From positions 1 through 64,000 of the forward strand of contig CAKMXJ010000023.1 in the NCBI GenBank assembly GCA_928724745.1: a stretch of DNA of 64,000 nucleotides. The letters are read 5' to 3'. Made by a program: the position numbers and the translations under genes. Shown here one piece after another: positions 62,514 through 64,000 of this stretch (positions within the stretch are counted from its first letter, which is position 1; every line of letters begins with the position of its first letter). The notes under the pieces are model-generated. The model was not told the origin of the DNA. It did not search any database and worked only from the letters and a program-made list of their open reading frames with translations. The DNA comes from Anthracocystis setariae (taxonomy: Eukaryota; Basidiomycota; Ustilaginomycetes; Ustilaginales; Ustilaginaceae).

Positions 62514-64000
62514 TTAGAAGATTTGGGAGTGGGTGGAGCGGGAGCTGATGAGGGTGCCGTATTTGAGCGTTGTGCGGGCGTGAGGGGGTGAGCAGACTGC
62601 AGCCTGGGTTGATGTGGCTGAGTCTAGGATTGTGAGGTCTTGCCAGATGGGTTGGTTGATTGTGGAGAGTCCTATTGCGGCTCTTGCGGTTGTGGAGATT
62701 GCGTTGAGGAGGGTTTTGCAGTGGGTGGGGTTTGCTGATTGCCAGAGGGCTACGAGGAGGGGGAGGAGGGGGAGGGGGTCAGCGTCGCCTTGTGGGGTGA
62801 ACAAGTTGGCGACGTTGTTGACTCCGATGGCGAGGTTGATCTTGGTAGAGAGGAGAGGGTGGGTGGAGAGGTCGAGGAGCGGCAGGGTTGCACGAGATCG
62901 AACCGAGTACGGTGCATTTCGTCCCTGCATGTACAAGTCGCTGGGTGGCAGGGAAATGAACGATACTGTAGGTGTGCCATCGTCGTCGTCAGGAAGCAGC
63001 GTGGCGAGTTGAGAGAGATCGGTTTCGGCGAATGTGGACAACTTGGTACAGTGGCCCAACGAAATCCCCCTCGGACGATGAGTGTGCTTATGCTCCCACG
63101 TACACTTTGACGCCTCGGACAGCACGTAGGGGATCATCGACTCGCTCCCATCCTCCTCGCTGCCTGGAGGATCGAGATCGTAGTCGAGATGAAAATCTAC
63201 ATGCAAACCAAACTCCTCGGCCAGACTCAACACATGCCGAATATTCCTCCTCTGCAACTTCTTTTGTGCCTTTCTCCTTTCCCTGTCGGGCAAAGCTTGG
63301 GCAGCTTTACCGGGCGACTCGACATACGGTGCTGATCCCAACACATGCACGCCTTGCATCCCCGCCGCTTGGCGCAACAGCCCCGCCATCACCCTCTCCT
63401 TGGCCTCGTCATCGTCATAAAAGAGTGCATCCTGGGCAAACGCCACGATCTGCACCTCACACTTTGCCCGAAACTCGTGCCTCAACCTTAAACCAGCGTG
63501 TAAGCATAGCAGATGGACGGTGGGATCCACCTCGACAAACGCGCGCATCGTAGTGACGCCATGTGAGATCGAGGATGCGATCAGACGACGTCCACGCGTG
63601 AGTAGGTCGTCAAGGTCGAACTTGGCCTTGGCAGCGGCGGTCGAGGTGAGCGCCTCGTCAAAGGTGCCCGTGGAGAGAGTGCAGCGGTCGAGGAGGTAGG
63701 CTTTGTCGAGGTGGATGTGTGGATGTGAGAGGCCACCAGGGATGCCCAGCGAGCCACGGGCGTCGATGCAGCATGATTTGAGTGCGGTGGACGCAGTGAA
63801 TTCGGAAACCAGTTGCCGAGAGGCGGACGCGAAGGAAGGGGAGGTGGGAGGAGTGAGTGGACGACAGATGGATGCAAATGGTTGGGTCGGGTCGAAAGGG
63901 GGATCGATGGAGGTACTAGAGTGGGGTGTGATGTAGACTTGGACATTGTGAGTATCCGAGGATGAAGATGGTTTGTTGTGAACGTATTCGATATCGACCA
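62514..64000 (-). CDS. Amidohydrolase, cytosine-deaminase-like (partial, start beyond window)
   Basis: Metal-dependent amidohydrolase of the CodA-like type. An ATG at 63548 opens 344 codons, but the same frame continues without a stop to the window edge. The upstream part carries the family's metal site 'HPHIHLDKAYLLDRC', so the ATG at 63548 cannot be the start. Further motifs: 'SHGVTTMRAFVEVDP', 'VQIVAFAQD', 'FGLHVDFHLDYDLDP' (metal/catalytic His), 'GISLGHCTKLST' and 'INLAIGVNNVANLFTPQGDA' (the GxDN-like metal Asp is replaced by V-N-N, although an Asp follows later). At least 495 residues are in the window. The exact substrate is unknown. It converges on the MAPK-Elp5 gene with a 156-bp gap. 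Confidence 0.75.
   Translation of the reverse strand, partial: VDIEYVHNKPSSSSDTHNVQVYITPHSSTSIDPPFDPTQPFASICRPLTPPTSPSFASASRQLVSEFTASTALKSCCIDARGSLGIPGGLSHPHIHLDKAYLLDRCTLSTGTFDEALTSTAAAKAKFDLDDLLTRGRRLIASSISHGVTTMRAFVEVDPTVHLLCLHAGLRLRHEFRAKCEVQIVAFAQDALFYDDDEAKERVMAGLLRQAAGMQGVHVLGSAPYVESPGKAAQALPDRERRKAQKKLQRRNIRHVLSLAEEFGLHVDFHLDYDLDPPGSEEDGSESMIPYVLSEASKCTWEHKHTHRPRGISLGHCTKLSTFAETDLSQLATLLPDDDDGTPTVSFISLPPSDLYMQGRNAPYSVRSRATLPLLDLSTHPLLSTKINLAIGVNNVANLFTPQGDADPLPLLPLLVALWQSANPTHCKTLLNAISTTARAAIGLSTINQPIWQDLTILDSATSTQAAVCSPPHARTTLKYGTLISSRSTHSQIF

Overview
This looks like the left end of a chromosome from a smut-type basidiomycete (Ustilaginomycotina, Ustilago/Sporisorium/Pseudozyma-like). 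The placement is an inference. It rests on CCCTAA (TTAGGG-type) telomeric tracts in left-end orientation, short spliceosomal introns with GTAAGT-like donors, pyrimidine-rich leaders, and closely spaced conserved eukaryotic genes. I could not run any search.

Region 1, about 1-8175, is a subtelomeric tandem array. It has three full units of about 2.27 kb and one partial unit. Each unit holds nested shorter duplications and several short (CCCTAA)n tracts. I see no convincing gene in it.

Region 2, about 8176-16270, is accessory subtelomere. It holds an intact TET/JBP-like Fe(II)/2-oxoglutarate dioxygenase gene, a tRNA-like pol III box pair, a 1101-codon ORF on the minus strand, a GC-rich segment, and a truncated, frameshifted second copy of the same ORF. 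The ORF carries N-terminal RRSTTNP repeats and paired zinc-finger-like motifs. An interstitial telomere tract at 13648-13662 marks the junction where the first copy ends, which suggests stepwise addition of chromosome ends.

Region 3, about 16270-18232, has no gene I recognise. It is the transition to core chromosome and the RNR2 upstream region, including one MCB box.

Region 4, 18233-64000, is core chromosome. In order: RNR2; a predicted mitochondrial protein; SNU13; MSH4; SQT1/AAMP; an alpha-arrestin; MDM35; NRK1; SAR1; eIF4E; TAF8; an MFS transporter; Gemin2; mitochondrial uS14; TAF9; branchpoint-binding protein; a bZIP factor; a single ORF joining a Slt2-like MAP kinase to an Elongator subunit 5 (Elp5) domain; and an amidohydrolase cut by the right edge. 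Several genes serve RNA handling (SNU13, Gemin2, BBP, eIF4E, uS14m) and two are TFIID histone-fold subunits (TAF8, TAF9). They look like ordinary eukaryotic gene order rather than a functional cluster. The most unusual observations are the MAPK-Elp5 fusion, its TGY activation motif with a long insertion, the Mdm35 with a long insert between its CX9C pairs, and the layered subtelomere.
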